From an uncultured Clostridium sp. (GTDB lineage Bacteria > Bacillota > Clostridia > TANB77 > CAG-508), in assembly GCA_900556975.1 (NCBI GenBank), contig USQZ01000042.1, forward strand, positions 1 to 15,571: 15,571 bases of DNA, read 5' to 3'. The position numbers and the translations under genes were made by a program. The notes under the pieces were generated by a model that saw only the letters and a list, made by a program, of their open reading frames with translations, ran no database searches and was not told where the DNA came from. Shown one piece after another: positions 5,881 through 13,451 of this stretch (within the stretch, counting starts at the first letter, position 1; each line of letters opens with the position of its first letter).

Positions 5881-7188
5881 TTAAGTGTTTGCTGGTTGAA
5901 TTTCTTCTTGAGTTTCTTCATTAGTTGTTATCGTAACTGTTGTAATTAATCTTGCTTTATATGTTGCCTTAACTGTATATGTCTTTGTGTCATCAATTTT
6001 TTCTTCTAATGATCTTACTGTGTCTTCATCTTTTCCGTCTGCTTGTGTGTCATCAAGTTTTACTGAAAGAACAGTCTTTTCTGAATTTTCTTGATTTAAT
6101 TTTATAACTGTTTCTATAAGTTCATTTATGTCAGATGCACTTTTTTCGCTACCAACATAAGCTTCTATATCTGCATTATATTTTGACTTTTCTTGTTCTG
6201 TCATTTCTGTGCTTGGTTCTTCTGGAACATTAGCATTTTTATCTTCAATTTTTTCAAATGATTTCAATTTAAATTCATCATCTACTTTAGTGAATGTATA
6301 TTTGTAATCTTGAATTTGATTTAAATCAACATATTTTGAAATAGCACTATAAATATATCCATCAATATCTTGGTTTGCAGTAGTTCTTAAGGCATTTTCA
6401 TAATCGCTATAAGAGAAAGCTTTTAATCCTGCATCCTCTGGAAATTCTTTCATTTGGAAGTCATAGTTTGATAATAATTGACATCCTTTTGCATTTATTT
6501 CATCTGAAAAGAATGGTTGGATAAATATTGGTTTAACATATATTTCGATTTTATCACTATACTTAACTGCTTTTGTTATTACTTCTGTTACTTCTGGTGG
6601 TGTATCTTCTTCTACATCATTTTCTTGAACTTCATAATTTGCAGTTGTTTTATTATATGTGTACCCTATTGTTTTGTATTCGTCTGTAAAATTAGTGTCA
6701 CTATCATAAAGGCTAAAATCTTTATATTCAAGAGTTGAATCTTCGAATATATTGTCCGCATATTCTTGAACTTTGTCTTTTGACACTGATTTTGTACTGC
6801 TCTCTTTATTCATATCTGAGTTAGTAACTTGTGCCATTGCTAATATTAATTTTAATTCATTTTTTATATTTTCATTATCTTTATCAAATCCGCCAGATGC
6901 ATAAATCGCATATTTGGCAAATGTCTTTTTGTTTCCTGTTAATTTATATGCTCCTGCTATATCTGCATCACTATTTATTAAATCTTCTGATGTAATTTCA
7001 TCGCCTTTTTCATCAGCTTTTGTTGTATTTGTATCATCTGTAGTTTGGTTTGTTGCTAGTTCTTCTGGCTTTGCTGATACTTTATCTTTGTTTGTTCCTA
7101 ATATAATTACACAAGTTAATATAATTGCTACAAGTAAAGCAATAAATATTACTAATGCAACTAGTGGTATTCCTTTTTTTCTTTTCAT
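5881..7188 (-). CDS. Unrecognised membrane-anchored extracellular protein
   Basis: A 435-residue protein that I do not recognise. It starts with a basic MKRKKG and one strong hydrophobic helix (about 8-30), and no lipobox cysteine follows, so it is probably anchored with the rest outside the cell. After the helix comes a Thr/Asp/Glu-rich linker (about 38-75), then a mixed domain with many Tyr and acidic residues. A second acidic, proline-containing linker (about 320-345) follows. The C-terminus ends with a beta-rich TYTVKATYKARLITTVTITT stretch and a Thr/Glu/Gln tail. Only one Cys lies outside the membrane helix. The GAGGAG ribosome site at ideal spacing and the promoter at 7252-7224 support real expression as a single gene. 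It sits between holA and the convergent small membrane protein gene. A cell-surface or substrate-binding role is possible but is only a guess. Confidence 0.7.
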   Translation of the reverse strand: MKRKKGIPLVALVIFIALLVAIILTCVIILGTNKDKVSAKPEELATNQTTDDTNTTKADEKGDEITSEDLINSDADIAGAYKLTGNKKTFAKYAIYASGGFDKDNENIKNELKLILAMAQVTNSDMNKESSTKSVSKDKVQEYADNIFEDSTLEYKDFSLYDSDTNFTDEYKTIGYTYNKTTANYEVQENDVEEDTPPEVTEVITKAVKYSDKIEIYVKPIFIQPFFSDEINAKGCQLLSNYDFQMKEFPEDAGLKAFSYSDYENALRTTANQDIDGYIYSAISKYVDLNQIQDYKYTFTKVDDEFKLKSFEKIEDKNANVPEEPSTEMTEQEKSKYNADIEAYVGSEKSASDINELIETVIKLNQENSEKTVLSVKLDDTQADGKDEDTVRSLEEKIDDTKTYTVKATYKARLITTVTITTNEETQEEIQPANT

Positions 7189-7223
7189 AGTTCATTCTCC
7201 TCTTTTGTAATATTTTCTTATAA

Positions 7224-7252
7224 ATTATATATTTTAATATATATTTTTTCAA
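7224..7252 (-). promoter_or_regulatory. Sigma-A-type promoter upstream of the membrane-anchored protein gene
   Basis: On the minus strand TTGAAA (7252-7247), a 17-nt spacer and a perfect TATAAT (7229-7224) lie about 35 nt before the ATG at 7188, in the 72-nt gap after holA. The match in sequence and spacing to the vegetative consensus is strong, although the whole gap is nearly pure A+T. Confidence 0.6.
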
Positions 7253-7260
7253 TATATTAT

Positions 7261-8265
7261 TTAACAATTTTTGCAAAGTACTGATTTTAATCCTACATCT
7301 AAATCTATCATTCCGTTTTTTGATTTGTAATCTAGATCAATCAACTCTTTCAAGATATTTTCAATTTCTTTTGTGCTGAAATATTCAGCTTGTTTTTTAT
7401 ATTTGCTAGTTAAAAATACTTGATTAGGTTTCAATGACAATGCTTCAACTAAATCTCTTCTTTCTATTAGTGCTAGTTTGGTTAAATATAATTTCTTAAA
7501 ATGATTATATAGTGTGATTATTATTTTTTGAAGAGGTTCTTTATTGTATATCAAATTTCCTAATACAACTAATGCTTTTTCAGTATTTTTACTACCTAAA
7601 TAATCAGTTAAATCAAATATAATTGCTTGCATATCTTTAATTGCAAGTTTATCTATATCTTCTTTTTGTATTTCTCCATTTTCTCCTGCAAACTCAATTA
7701 ACTTTCTTATTTCGTTAAGTAGCGTTTGCATATTTGTTCCAGCTATTTCTATTAAATAGTTAAGATTTTGATCTTGTATATTTACCTTATACATTGCACA
7801 AATTCTTTTTAATTTACTTTTTATTTCTGTTGGTTTTAATGGCTTAGTTTCAATTATTACAGCGTTTTTTTCTAATGTTTTATAAAAATCAAATTTGTGA
7901 ACTGTTTCTTCTATAAATACTATTACACAAGATTCTTCTATTATCTCTAAATTTTCAGATACATATTTTTTAAATTTATCTTTCATTGGAGATTTACAAT
8001 CTTTCTTAAAAAGATTTGAATTTCTTACTATTATTAATTTCTTTGGGTATCCAAATGCTGGTGTTTCTATATCTGCTATCAATGTATCAATATTATTTTC
8101 GTCTAATAAAATATAATTTATTCCTAAACTTAATTCTCCAAATATTTTTTTGATTTTCTTCAAATATTCTTGTTGAACATATTTTTCTTCTCCGTAAAAT
8201 ACATATATTCCATGTAAATTTTGATTTTTCAAATCATTTTCTAACTCTAAAATATTTGTAGACAT
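7261..8265 (-). CDS. holA: DNA polymerase III subunit delta
   Basis: A 334-residue clamp-loader subunit that opens the beta sliding clamp and loads it on primed DNA. It begins with an AAA+-like domain containing HGIYVFYGEEKYVQQEYLKKI (about 18-38), the characteristic opening of HolA. It continues with a helical region (IAGTNMQTLLNEIRKLIEF, about 175) and a C-terminal collar domain that ends with GMIDLDVGLKSVL, the usual last motif. As normal for delta, no complete Walker A site is present. Length matches the family. A GGGAG site lies before the ATG, and the gap after the debranching-enzyme gene is 17 nt. It seems to be the last gene of the operon, since the next gene has a promoter of its own. 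Confidence 0.95.
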   Translation of the reverse strand: MSTNILELENDLKNQNLHGIYVFYGEEKYVQQEYLKKIKKIFGELSLGINYILLDENNIDTLIADIETPAFGYPKKLIIVRNSNLFKKDCKSPMKDKFKKYVSENLEIIEESCVIVFIEETVHKFDFYKTLEKNAVIIETKPLKPTEIKSKLKRICAMYKVNIQDQNLNYLIEIAGTNMQTLLNEIRKLIEFAGENGEIQKEDIDKLAIKDMQAIIFDLTDYLGSKNTEKALVVLGNLIYNKEPLQKIIITLYNHFKKLYLTKLALIERRDLVEALSLKPNQVFLTSKYKKQAEYFSTKEIENILKELIDLDYKSKNGMIDLDVGLKSVLCKNC

Positions 8266-8282
8266 TTACTTCTCCCTTAAAT

Positions 8283-10301
8283 TTATTTTTCTAGCATTAT
8301 TTTTATAGCTTCTGATACGCTCCAAGCTTGTGCAAATGCACCTTTTGGAAGATATGGTGGTTTAGAATTATATAATTCTGATATAGTTCCTATAGCTCCT
8401 TCTTTCATTGCTTGTGCAAAACTTTTTTTATAATTAGAAATTATTTTTTCATATTCTTCTTCTAATTTCTTTTTCTCTGTTTTATTTTTTTCATTTTTTA
8501 TAATTGTTTTATAGCTTTCTACATATAATCCTGCGAGCCATGGCCATGTAATTCCTTGATGATAACTCATGTCTCTTCTAAATCCATCGCCTTCATATAC
8601 TGCAATATATTTTGGATCTTTTTTTGAAAGTGTTGCTAAACCATATTTAGTGTATAATTCTTTACCAACTGTTTTTAGCGTTTCTTTTGCTTTTTCATTG
8701 CTTAATATCATTACAGGATATGTTGTAGATAGTGCAAATAATTGATTTGGTCTTATTTCTTCGCTTCCTATTACATCATCTAAACATTTATTTTTTTCAT
8801 TATAAAACTTTTTATTAAAGCTTGCTTTTACTTTTTTAGCAAGTTTTTCATATTCATCGTGAGTTTTTTCATCATTGTATCTTTCTGCAAGGTCTGCTAC
8901 TACTTTTAATGCGTTATACCATAAGCTATTTAATTCTACCGCCTTACCATTTCGTGGTGTAACAGCAAAATTTCCAACTTTGGCATCCATCCAAGTTAAT
9001 TGTGTCTCAGGTGTTCCAGCAGATATTAATCCGTCTTTATCCATAAAAATATTACTGTCATCTACATTTATTCCGTTTTGGAAACTTTCAATTATATTCT
9101 TCAATATTTTATATAAACTATTTTTTACAAATGTATAATCTTGTGTATATTCTAAATATTTGCTTACTGCTTCAATTAATAATAGTGAACTGTCAACACT
9201 GTTGTAAAGAGGTCTGCTATCATATCCAGAATATCCATTAGGTACTAGTCCGTATTTAATGTCTTTTGTCATCATTACCAAAACTTCTTTTGCTATATCA
9301 AATCTTCTTGTTTTTAAAAGAAGCCCTTCAAAAGAAATTAATGTATCTCTTCCCCAGTCTAAAAACCATGGAAATCCTGCAATTATTGTGTGTAATGAAA
9401 ATTTAGGTCTATATGTTACAAAATTATCTGATGCTATTACTAAATCTCTCATTTGTTCTTGATTACTTTTGCTTTGATTTTTATCGACCAAATTACTTGC
9501 ATCAATTATTTTATCTAATCTTTTTTTCTCATTTTCGATTACTGTTTTTCCATCTATTTCTTCAATATTTTCTTCTAATCCACATACAATTGTAAATTCT
9601 TTTGTTGTATTTGCCGCAATGTTTATTTCATATCTACCAGGTACAAATAAATCTTCTTCTGGATAGAATCCTCTTTTTTCTTCTTCAATATAGAACATAT
9701 TTTTAAATGTATCATTTTGATGTTCTATATATTCTCCCTCTTTTGAATATAAATATATTGGCAATATTTTATTTCCATCTACAGTTACTCTTACTTTGTT
9801 ATCTATTATTTTTTGATTAACATTATATTCGTGATTTGTATTCATGCAATGGAAATCTCTATAATTCATTACTGGAGCTAGTTTCATTGTTATATCTTTA
9901 TCAATATTTTCAATTTTGTAATACACACATACAATATTTTTTCCATACACCATAGAAATTTGTTTTTCTATTTTTATTTTGCTAGGTGTTTCGTACTTAA
10001 AAGATGGTGTATATATTTTCTCAAAACTTTCTAGGTTTTTGTATCCTTCTGAAATGTAATTTTTTCCAATATTACTATAAAGTATTTCTTCTTTTCCATC
10101 TACATTTATGCTTTCGTCAATTTTTGATAAAATAACATATCTTCTTGCTGGTGGCATTAGTGGTGCTACCAATAGTCCATGATATTTTCTTGTATTTATT
10201 CCTAATACAGATTGGCTTGCAAAACCACCGATTCCATTAGTTATTAACCATTCCTTTGTTATTCCATCTTCTAAACTTAATTGCTTCTTACTTAACTTCA
10301 T
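8283..10301 (-). CDS. Amylo-alpha-1,6-glucosidase / glycogen-debranching-type enzyme
   Basis: A 672-residue cytoplasmic glycoside hydrolase of the bacterial and archaeal glycogen-debranching type, predicted to cleave alpha-1,6 branch points in glycogen or related glucans. The N-terminal domain begins with the hallmark WLITNGIGGFASQSV (about 18-32) followed by NTRKYHGLLVAPL. The C-terminal (alpha/alpha)6 catalytic domain carries GFPWFLDWGRDTLISF (about 310), LNSLWYNAL (about 450) and GFRRDMSYHQGITWPW (about 575), all typical of this family. No signal peptide and no frame break are seen. AGGAG lies upstream of the ATG. It stands between yvcK and holA with gaps of 20 and 17 nt, so it is probably in the murB-yvcK operon. 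No glycogen synthase or phosphorylase gene is in view, so the physiological glucan is an inference. Confidence 0.9.
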   Translation of the reverse strand: MKLSKKQLSLEDGITKEWLITNGIGGFASQSVLGINTRKYHGLLVAPLMPPARRYVILSKIDESINVDGKEEILYSNIGKNYISEGYKNLESFEKIYTPSFKYETPSKIKIEKQISMVYGKNIVCVYYKIENIDKDITMKLAPVMNYRDFHCMNTNHEYNVNQKIIDNKVRVTVDGNKILPIYLYSKEGEYIEHQNDTFKNMFYIEEEKRGFYPEEDLFVPGRYEINIAANTTKEFTIVCGLEENIEEIDGKTVIENEKKRLDKIIDASNLVDKNQSKSNQEQMRDLVIASDNFVTYRPKFSLHTIIAGFPWFLDWGRDTLISFEGLLLKTRRFDIAKEVLVMMTKDIKYGLVPNGYSGYDSRPLYNSVDSSLLLIEAVSKYLEYTQDYTFVKNSLYKILKNIIESFQNGINVDDSNIFMDKDGLISAGTPETQLTWMDAKVGNFAVTPRNGKAVELNSLWYNALKVVADLAERYNDEKTHDEYEKLAKKVKASFNKKFYNEKNKCLDDVIGSEEIRPNQLFALSTTYPVMILSNEKAKETLKTVGKELYTKYGLATLSKKDPKYIAVYEGDGFRRDMSYHQGITWPWLAGLYVESYKTIIKNEKNKTEKKKLEEEYEKIISNYKKSFAQAMKEGAIGTISELYNSKPPYLPKGAFAQAWSVSEAIKIMLEK

Positions 10302-10321
10302 TTGTAAATCTCCTAATATAA

Positions 10322-11860
10322 TTATTTATTTAGTTTTTCCATTTCGTGATATAGTTTTTGATTTTCATTTTTTCTCTTATTAGTTGTTTGAATTGACTCT
10401 ATTCTCTCACTATATTTTGTATTAAATTTGCTCTTTCTTTTATTTTGAGCTATTTTTGATTTTTTCATTTTCCTTTTTTGCTTTTTAATTTTTTCGTTTG
10501 CTTTTCTTTCTCTTTTTAGCTCATCTTCTAATATAGAATTTATAAGTAAATATTCTGGTGTGCTTTCTTTGTCTCTAAATTTTAAATCATTGCATACTAA
10601 TTCCATTATTGATGAAGCAATTACATCTGAATTGTGTCTTATGTATCCGTCTTCGATTTTTGAAAGATTTTTTTGAATAATTCTTATTCCTTTTGATGTT
10701 GCTTTATCTATATCAGGTAATACTATGTCTTGTCCCTCTTTATTGTATTTTCTTACATACTCTGGAACGATTTCTCCTGTATCTGCCATACAATAATCAA
10801 TAATTTCTTTTCCAGTATGGTTAAATAATGCTTCTAAGTGATCTGTTATTGAATAATTGTCTGTTTGACCTGGTTGTGTCATTATGTTAGCTATATAGAT
10901 TTTTATTGCTTTGCTTTCTTTTATAGCTTTTGATACATTTTTAACCAATAAATTTGGTAATACATCTGTATATAAACTTCCTGGTCCAATTATAATTGCA
11001 TCTGCTTCTTGAATTGCCTCTAGCACTCCTGGTGCTGGCTTACAATTTGAAGGGCTTATATAAATTCTTTTAATTTTCGTTACTTTATCATAGGCTACTT
11101 CAGGTATTCTTTCTCTTGTTTCAACAACAGTTCCATCTTCAAGTTCAGCACATACTGTTATTTCATCTAATGTTGTTGGTAAAACTTGACCTGTTATATT
11201 TAATATTTCTGTACTCTTTTTTAATCCTACTGATGTTGATAAAAACATCTCATTCATTGCCTCTAAATAGATATCACCAAAGTTTAAGTTTTTTAATCTT
11301 GCATTTGTAAAATTTAAATTAAATAACTTTCTCATTAATTCTTCTTTATCTGACAATGCAATTATACTTTCTTTTATTTCGCCATATGGTAATGATTTTA
11401 GTTCTCTTCTTGATTCTTTCTCAGCGTCACTACTATTACTATCAGCCATATTTACTATTGCTGTTATATTACTTGTATATTTTTTTAGTCCTTTTATTAC
11501 TGTATTTAAGCCGTTTCCTCCGCCTATAACAACAACTTTTGGTCCTTCTTCATACATTGTTTTATTGAAAATTAGTCCTTTTATGTTTAAATTGGCTTTT
11601 TTTCCTTTTTCAGTTGTTGTGTTATTAGCTTCAATTAATATTTCTAAAACTCTTCTTTGCATATATATAAAACCAACTACAATTGCTGTAAAGCCCAAAA
11701 CGAATTCTACAACTATTTGTATTATTTCTTTTGGTCTTAAAACTTTTGATTCTAATATATTTGCAAAAGCAAAACATGTTAAGCATACTCCTACTAGTAT
11801 TAAAAACATCCATCTTTTTATTTTTGTTCTTGAATTAAACCAACTAAAAAAACCTTTCAT
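10322..11860 (-). CDS. yvcK: YvcK/CofD-like gluconeogenesis and cell-shape factor, membrane-anchored
   Basis: Member of the YvcK family, whose known members bind UDP-GlcNAc and are needed for growth on gluconeogenic carbon sources and for normal cell-wall synthesis. At 512 residues it is long. It has two N-terminal membrane helices (about 17-36 and 45-67), a CofD-like core (about 105-425) and an unusual Lys/Arg-rich tail (about 447-512). Core motifs kept include VVVIGGGNGL (109-118), IGPGSLYTDVLPNLLV and MTQPGQTDNYS. However, the segment that in typical YvcK reads roughly ADDGGSSGRLR reads MADSNSSDAEKES here (138-150), so the glycine-rich loop is lost although the frame is continuous. An AGGAAGGATGAG site precedes the ATG. 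It lies 29 nt after murB and 20 nt before the debranching-enzyme gene. Family assignment is firm; biochemical activity is less certain because of the altered loop. Confidence 0.92.
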   Translation of the reverse strand: MKGFFSWFNSRTKIKRWMFLILVGVCLTCFAFANILESKVLRPKEIIQIVVEFVLGFTAIVVGFIYMQRRVLEILIEANNTTTEKGKKANLNIKGLIFNKTMYEEGPKVVVIGGGNGLNTVIKGLKKYTSNITAIVNMADSNSSDAEKESRRELKSLPYGEIKESIIALSDKEELMRKLFNLNFTNARLKNLNFGDIYLEAMNEMFLSTSVGLKKSTEILNITGQVLPTTLDEITVCAELEDGTVVETRERIPEVAYDKVTKIKRIYISPSNCKPAPGVLEAIQEADAIIIGPGSLYTDVLPNLLVKNVSKAIKESKAIKIYIANIMTQPGQTDNYSITDHLEALFNHTGKEIIDYCMADTGEIVPEYVRKYNKEGQDIVLPDIDKATSKGIRIIQKNLSKIEDGYIRHNSDVIASSIMELVCNDLKFRDKESTPEYLLINSILEDELKRERKANEKIKKQKRKMKKSKIAQNKRKSKFNTKYSERIESIQTTNKRKNENQKLYHEMEKLNK

Positions 11861-11889
11861 TTATTTCTCATCCTTCCTAATACGTAATT

Positions 11890-12777
11890 TTATAATACAA
11901 TTACTTCTAGTTCTAACTCTACTCCAAATTTTTCTTTAACTTTTTCTTTAGTGTATTTAATCAATTTTTCAATATCTTTTGCAGTTGCATCCCCTGTATT
12001 TACAATAAATCCTGCGTGTTTTGTTGAAATTTGTGCTCCACCTATTGTATATCCCTTTAATCCCGCTTCATCAATTAGTTTCGCTGGTATACAATTTTCT
12101 GTCCTTTTAAATATACTTCCTGCATTTGGCATATCAAGAGGTTGCTTATCTTTTCTAGTATCCATCATTTCTTTTCTTTTTGCTTTAATTTCCTCTTTGT
12201 TGCCTTTTTGAATTTTAAATGTGCTTGCTATTATAATCCATTTCTTTTCAAAAAATATACTATGTCTATATGCAAATTTGTGCTCTTCATTTGTTAATTT
12301 TCTTATATTATATTTCTCATCTAATATAACGGTTTCTAATAAAACATCTTTAATTTCAGATCCATATGCACCAGCATTCATTTTTACAGCTCCACCTACT
12401 GTTCCTGGAATTCCCCCCAAGAATTCGTATCCGCTTATTCCACTTCTATATGTAAATTCGGATAGTAATGCTGCTGGCACTCCTGCGCCTACTGCTATTC
12501 TGTCTTGTTCAATCTTCAAATGTTTGAAATTTAATTTTATTATTATTCCCCTAAAGCCTGTATCTTTGACTATTACATTGCTTCCGTTTCCTATTATACA
12601 TGTTTTTATTCTAAGACTTTTAGCCAATTTTAATACATAAATAAGTTCTTGAACATTTTGAACTTCTACAAAAAAATCTGCCATTCCGCCGACTTTAAAA
12701 GAAGTGTGTTTACTCATATTTTCATTCATTAGTACTTTATCTTTTGAGATTTCTTTTATTAATTCATCATAAATCAT
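11890..12777 (-). CDS. murB: UDP-N-acetylenolpyruvoylglucosamine reductase
   Basis: A cytoplasmic FAD enzyme that reduces UDP-GlcNAc-enolpyruvate to UDP-MurNAc with NADPH, the second committed step of peptidoglycan synthesis. At 295 residues it has the usual length of Firmicute (type II) MurB. FAD-binding motifs are visible: GNGSNVIV (63-70) and LGGIPGTVGGAVKMNAGAYG (120-139). The catalytic region is intact, with AYRHSIF (Arg171), PNAGSIFKR (Ser221, the proton donor position) and the C-terminal ELEV segment with Glu291. An AGGAGG ribosome site 5 nt upstream supports the ATG. The gene sits between the pilin-like gene (8 nt gap) and yvcK (29 nt gap). In many Firmicutes murB is followed by rapZ, yvcK and whiA; rapZ is missing here. 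Confidence 0.96.
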   Translation of the reverse strand: MIYDELIKEISKDKVLMNENMSKHTSFKVGGMADFFVEVQNVQELIYVLKLAKSLRIKTCIIGNGSNVIVKDTGFRGIIIKLNFKHLKIEQDRIAVGAGVPAALLSEFTYRSGISGYEFLGGIPGTVGGAVKMNAGAYGSEIKDVLLETVILDEKYNIRKLTNEEHKFAYRHSIFFEKKWIIIASTFKIQKGNKEEIKAKRKEMMDTRKDKQPLDMPNAGSIFKRTENCIPAKLIDEAGLKGYTIGGAQISTKHAGFIVNTGDATAKDIEKLIKYTKEKVKEKFGVELELEVIVL

Positions 12778-12785
12778 ATTTCCTC

Positions 12786-13238
12786 CTATTTTTTATATAG
12801 AACTTTATTATTTTGAGGCGTTGTTCTAGTTGTAGTATTATAGCACTCTCCTGTATAATAATTTACTATATACGAATCAGTTGCATTGTCTATTCCTAGT
12901 TGCTTCAATGTCTCTGGTGTTAGTAGGTAATATTGTTTGTCTACTTCTCCTGATGACCAATATTTATTATTGTCTTTCCATATTATCCTACTATCATTTG
13001 GATTACTTGCTTTAGTTCCTATTAAAAAGTTTTCATCACCTGTTGTTCTATATTGTTCATAATGTTCATAAACAGCGTGATACACTGTTTCTAAATCTGA
13101 TAATAGTTGTTTTTCTTTACTATATTCTCCTCCGTTAATTGTATATTGAATTGCTATACTTGCAATTATTGATAGTACAATTATTGTAACAACTAATACC
13201 AGCATTGTTATACCATTTTCTTTTCTTATCATTTGCAT
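12786..13238 (-). CDS. Type IV pilin-like (prepilin-type N-terminus) protein
   Basis: A 150-residue protein with a class III-like signal: a short charged leader (MQMIRKENG) followed by ITMLVLVVTIIVLSIIASIA, the hydrophobic helix that prepilin peptidase would expose by cutting after the Gly. The fifth residue after the cut is Val, not the Glu conserved in major pilins. This variant resembles the 'ITLIALVVTI' pseudopilin-like family that I recall as common in Clostridia. The rest is a soluble domain rich in Tyr, Asn and Thr, with one Cys. Function is unknown; no other pilus or type II secretion genes are in the window. A GGGAG ribosome site lies 7 nt before the first ATG, and a second ATG two codons in could also be used. 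Its stop is only 8 nt before murB, so the two are almost certainly co-transcribed. Confidence 0.8.
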   Translation of the reverse strand: MQMIRKENGITMLVLVVTIIVLSIIASIAIQYTINGGEYSKEKQLLSDLETVYHAVYEHYEQYRTTGDENFLIGTKASNPNDSRIIWKDNNKYWSSGEVDKQYYLLTPETLKQLGIDNATDSYIVNYYTGECYNTTTRTTPQNNKVLYKK

Positions 13239-13267
13239 ATTTTTTCTCCCTTTTTAAAGATATGCTT

Positions 13268-13296
13268 ATCATATCATTTTTTTATCTTTTTTACAA
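13268..13296 (-). promoter_or_regulatory. Candidate sigma-A promoter for the pilin-like/murB/yvcK operon
   Basis: On the minus strand, TTGTAA (13296-13291) and TATGAT (13273-13268) are separated by 17 nt, a good match in spacing and a fair match in sequence to the vegetative promoter consensus. It lies about 30 nt upstream of the pilin-like gene and downstream of the glycosyltransferase terminator, where a new transcript is expected. Other AT-rich pairs nearby could serve, so this is a candidate only. Confidence 0.45.
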
Positions 13297-13368
13297 GAAA
13301 AATCACTAATAATTCCTTTATTTAAAGAATAAAAATTAGTTTTATATTTTTTATTTGAACATAAAAAA

Positions 13369-13441
13369 TAAGCACCATTTGTGAAATATCCCTTATTATT
13401 AAATTTAATAATTCTGAGTATTTCACAAATAATAGTGCTTA
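13369..13441 (-). terminator. Large hairpin terminator after the glycosyltransferase gene
   Basis: Long imperfect inverted repeat starting about 10 nt past the stop codon. The outer arms are TAAGCAC (13369-13375) with GTGCTTA (13435-13441). The inner arms are ATTTGTGAAATA (13377-13388) with TATTTCACAAAT (13419-13430). A 1:4 nt internal loop separates them. Reading the minus strand, the 3' arm runs straight into TTATTTTTTATG, a U-tract typical of a Rho-independent terminator. The 30-nt apical loop contains a further 18-bp perfect palindrome (13395-13412). Confidence 0.75.
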
Positions 13442-13451
13442 CTTTTATTTT

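Noticed and set aside
11380..11460. Compensating double frameshift as the cause of the odd YvcK loop
   Set aside because: Residues directly before (NITAIVNMAD) and after (LPYGEIKESIIALSD) fit the family in the same frame and the segment between has sensible composition, so simple divergence is more likely.
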